A stretch of 64,000 nucleotides of DNA from Balneolaceae bacterium (GTDB taxonomy: Bacteria; Bacteroidota; Rhodothermia; Balneolales; Balneolaceae), in NCBI GenBank assembly GCA_017643365.1, contig JAEPNO010000003.1, positions 186,001 to 250,000 on the forward strand, read 5' to 3'. Every line of letters starts with the position of its first letter. Within the stretch, counting starts at the first letter, position 1. Positions 63,419 to 64,000 of the stretch are shown one piece after another. Made by a program: the position numbers and the translations under genes. The notes beneath the pieces are model-generated. The model saw nothing but the letters and a program-made list of their open reading frames with translations, was not told the origin of the DNA and did no database searches.

Positions 63419-64000
63419 ATGGAATCTGTAAAGCAATATTTCGAAAACACTAAAACCCTGCTTTACAGTTTTTTATTTAGCCTTCCACTATTTCTTATTT
63501 ACGAAGGGCTGATCATCATCTCTCAACCTTCCGCCGAGCAAATTGTAAGGATCTCGGTGGATGTTTGGATCAAATCGATTTTTACCTCACTTGGAGTAAA
63601 TGCCGTTTCGTTTAGTTTGCTCGTGGTACTTTTGGCTGGATTTATCATCCTTTATAAAGAACGTGAACGGCTTCGTACGCTAAACTTCAAATACTTTCCT
63701 GCATTACTTGCCGAGTCTTTGATTTACGGGATTATCGTCGCTTTTATAAGCTCTACGCTTACCTCCCTATTGTTAAACCTCTCGGCTTCCAATCCTGTTG
63801 AAGAACTCAGCTATTTACAAAAACTGGCTTTGTCGCTTGGCGCCGGACTTTACGAAGAACTGTTTTTCAGGGTGATTCTGGTCTCTTTATTTATTCTGAT
63901 TTTCAACAAGCTGTTTAATAACAAAAAATGGGCTTCGGTTACTGCGGCGGTTGTGTTATCGGCACTCTTGTTTTCTGCCGTTCACTACACCGGTTCGATG
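63419..64000 (+). CDS. CPBP-family intramembrane protease (3' end outside window)
   Basis: About 194 residues visible before the window ends. It is an integral membrane protein with the CPBP (CAAX protease/bacteriocin-processing) motif EELFFR (in YEELFFRVIL) and a second region with a His (LLFSAVHYTG). It starts two bases after the LysM gene stop, so it is part of the same operon. The substrate is unknown. Confidence 0.85.
   Translation, partial: MESVKQYFENTKTLLYSFLFSLPLFLIYEGLIIISQPSAEQIVRISVDVWIKSIFTSLGVNAVSFSLLVVLLAGFIILYKERERLRTLNFKYFPALLAESLIYGIIVAFISSTLTSLLLNLSASNPVEELSYLQKLALSLGAGLYEELFFRVILVSLFILIFNKLFNNKKWASVTAAVVLSALLFSAVHYTGSM

Overview
The window looks like chromosome from a Bacteroidota-type bacterium, most likely a Balneolota (Balneola/Gracilimonas-like) marine heterotroph. 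The reasons are an exported protease with a type IX secretion sorting tail (NYPNPFNPSTTI), a PorQ homologue, at least two promoters of the TTG-N20-TAnnTTTG form, BatD/BatE genes and a short CarB without the regulatory domain. The placement comes from reading motifs, not from a database search. Gene density is high, mostly in short operons. No rRNA, prophage, transposase or CRISPR array was seen. One tRNA (Lys, UUU) is present.

Layout. 0-4 kb: end of a Bat operon, an M20 peptidase, a VOC protein, and an antitoxin-like gene whose toxin is cut short at a perfect 28-bp palindrome. 4-10.4 kb: a tripartite MacB/TolC-like exporter (no ATPase gene) and an SLC12-like transporter. 10.5-14.3 kb: panC-panD, the secreted protease and a lipoprotein. 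14.3-19.3 kb: a repeat-bearing spacer, a two-lipoyl-domain E2 acyltransferase, and a duplicated outer-membrane protein gene pair around a beta-propeller lipoprotein. 19.4-26.8 kb: recQ, then carA-carB behind a leader that resembles E. coli pyrL attenuation (U-rich leader ORF, terminator, stop next to carA). 27-38 kb: small envelope genes, penicillin acylase, a DDAH-like hydrolase, ddl-nadK, mdh, two orphan antitoxins, an oxidoreductase and a NYN-domain protein. 38-50.9 kb: hit-aroQ-flippase operon, tRNA-Lys, a secreted PLD-nuclease-HhH fusion, divIC, ROK kinase, lptD, ribD-ribE and ppiD. 57.3-64 kb: mlaE-mlaF-mlaD, porQ, aroC, a TPR protein, a LysM/RlpA protein and a CPBP protease cut by the window end.

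The accessory part is 50.9-57.3 kb. Six genes of unrelated function, all on the + strand, sit between large, shuffled repeat blocks. Related elements of about 70 bp precede four of these genes. They have paired outer AAC/GTT boxes and inner CTGC/GCAG boxes and resemble integron attC sites, so the region may be a cassette array without an integrase (CALIN-like). It carries two lipoproteins, an outer-membrane protein, a tautomerase-like protein, a TerB_N-domain protein and a DUF4062/TIR-like protein with a winged-helix end. The last two are candidate defence genes.

The strongest leads are the carAB leader attenuator and the cassette-like island. The window also has many palindromic repeats, including a family of 28-bp palindromes, and remnants of toxin-antitoxin modules.
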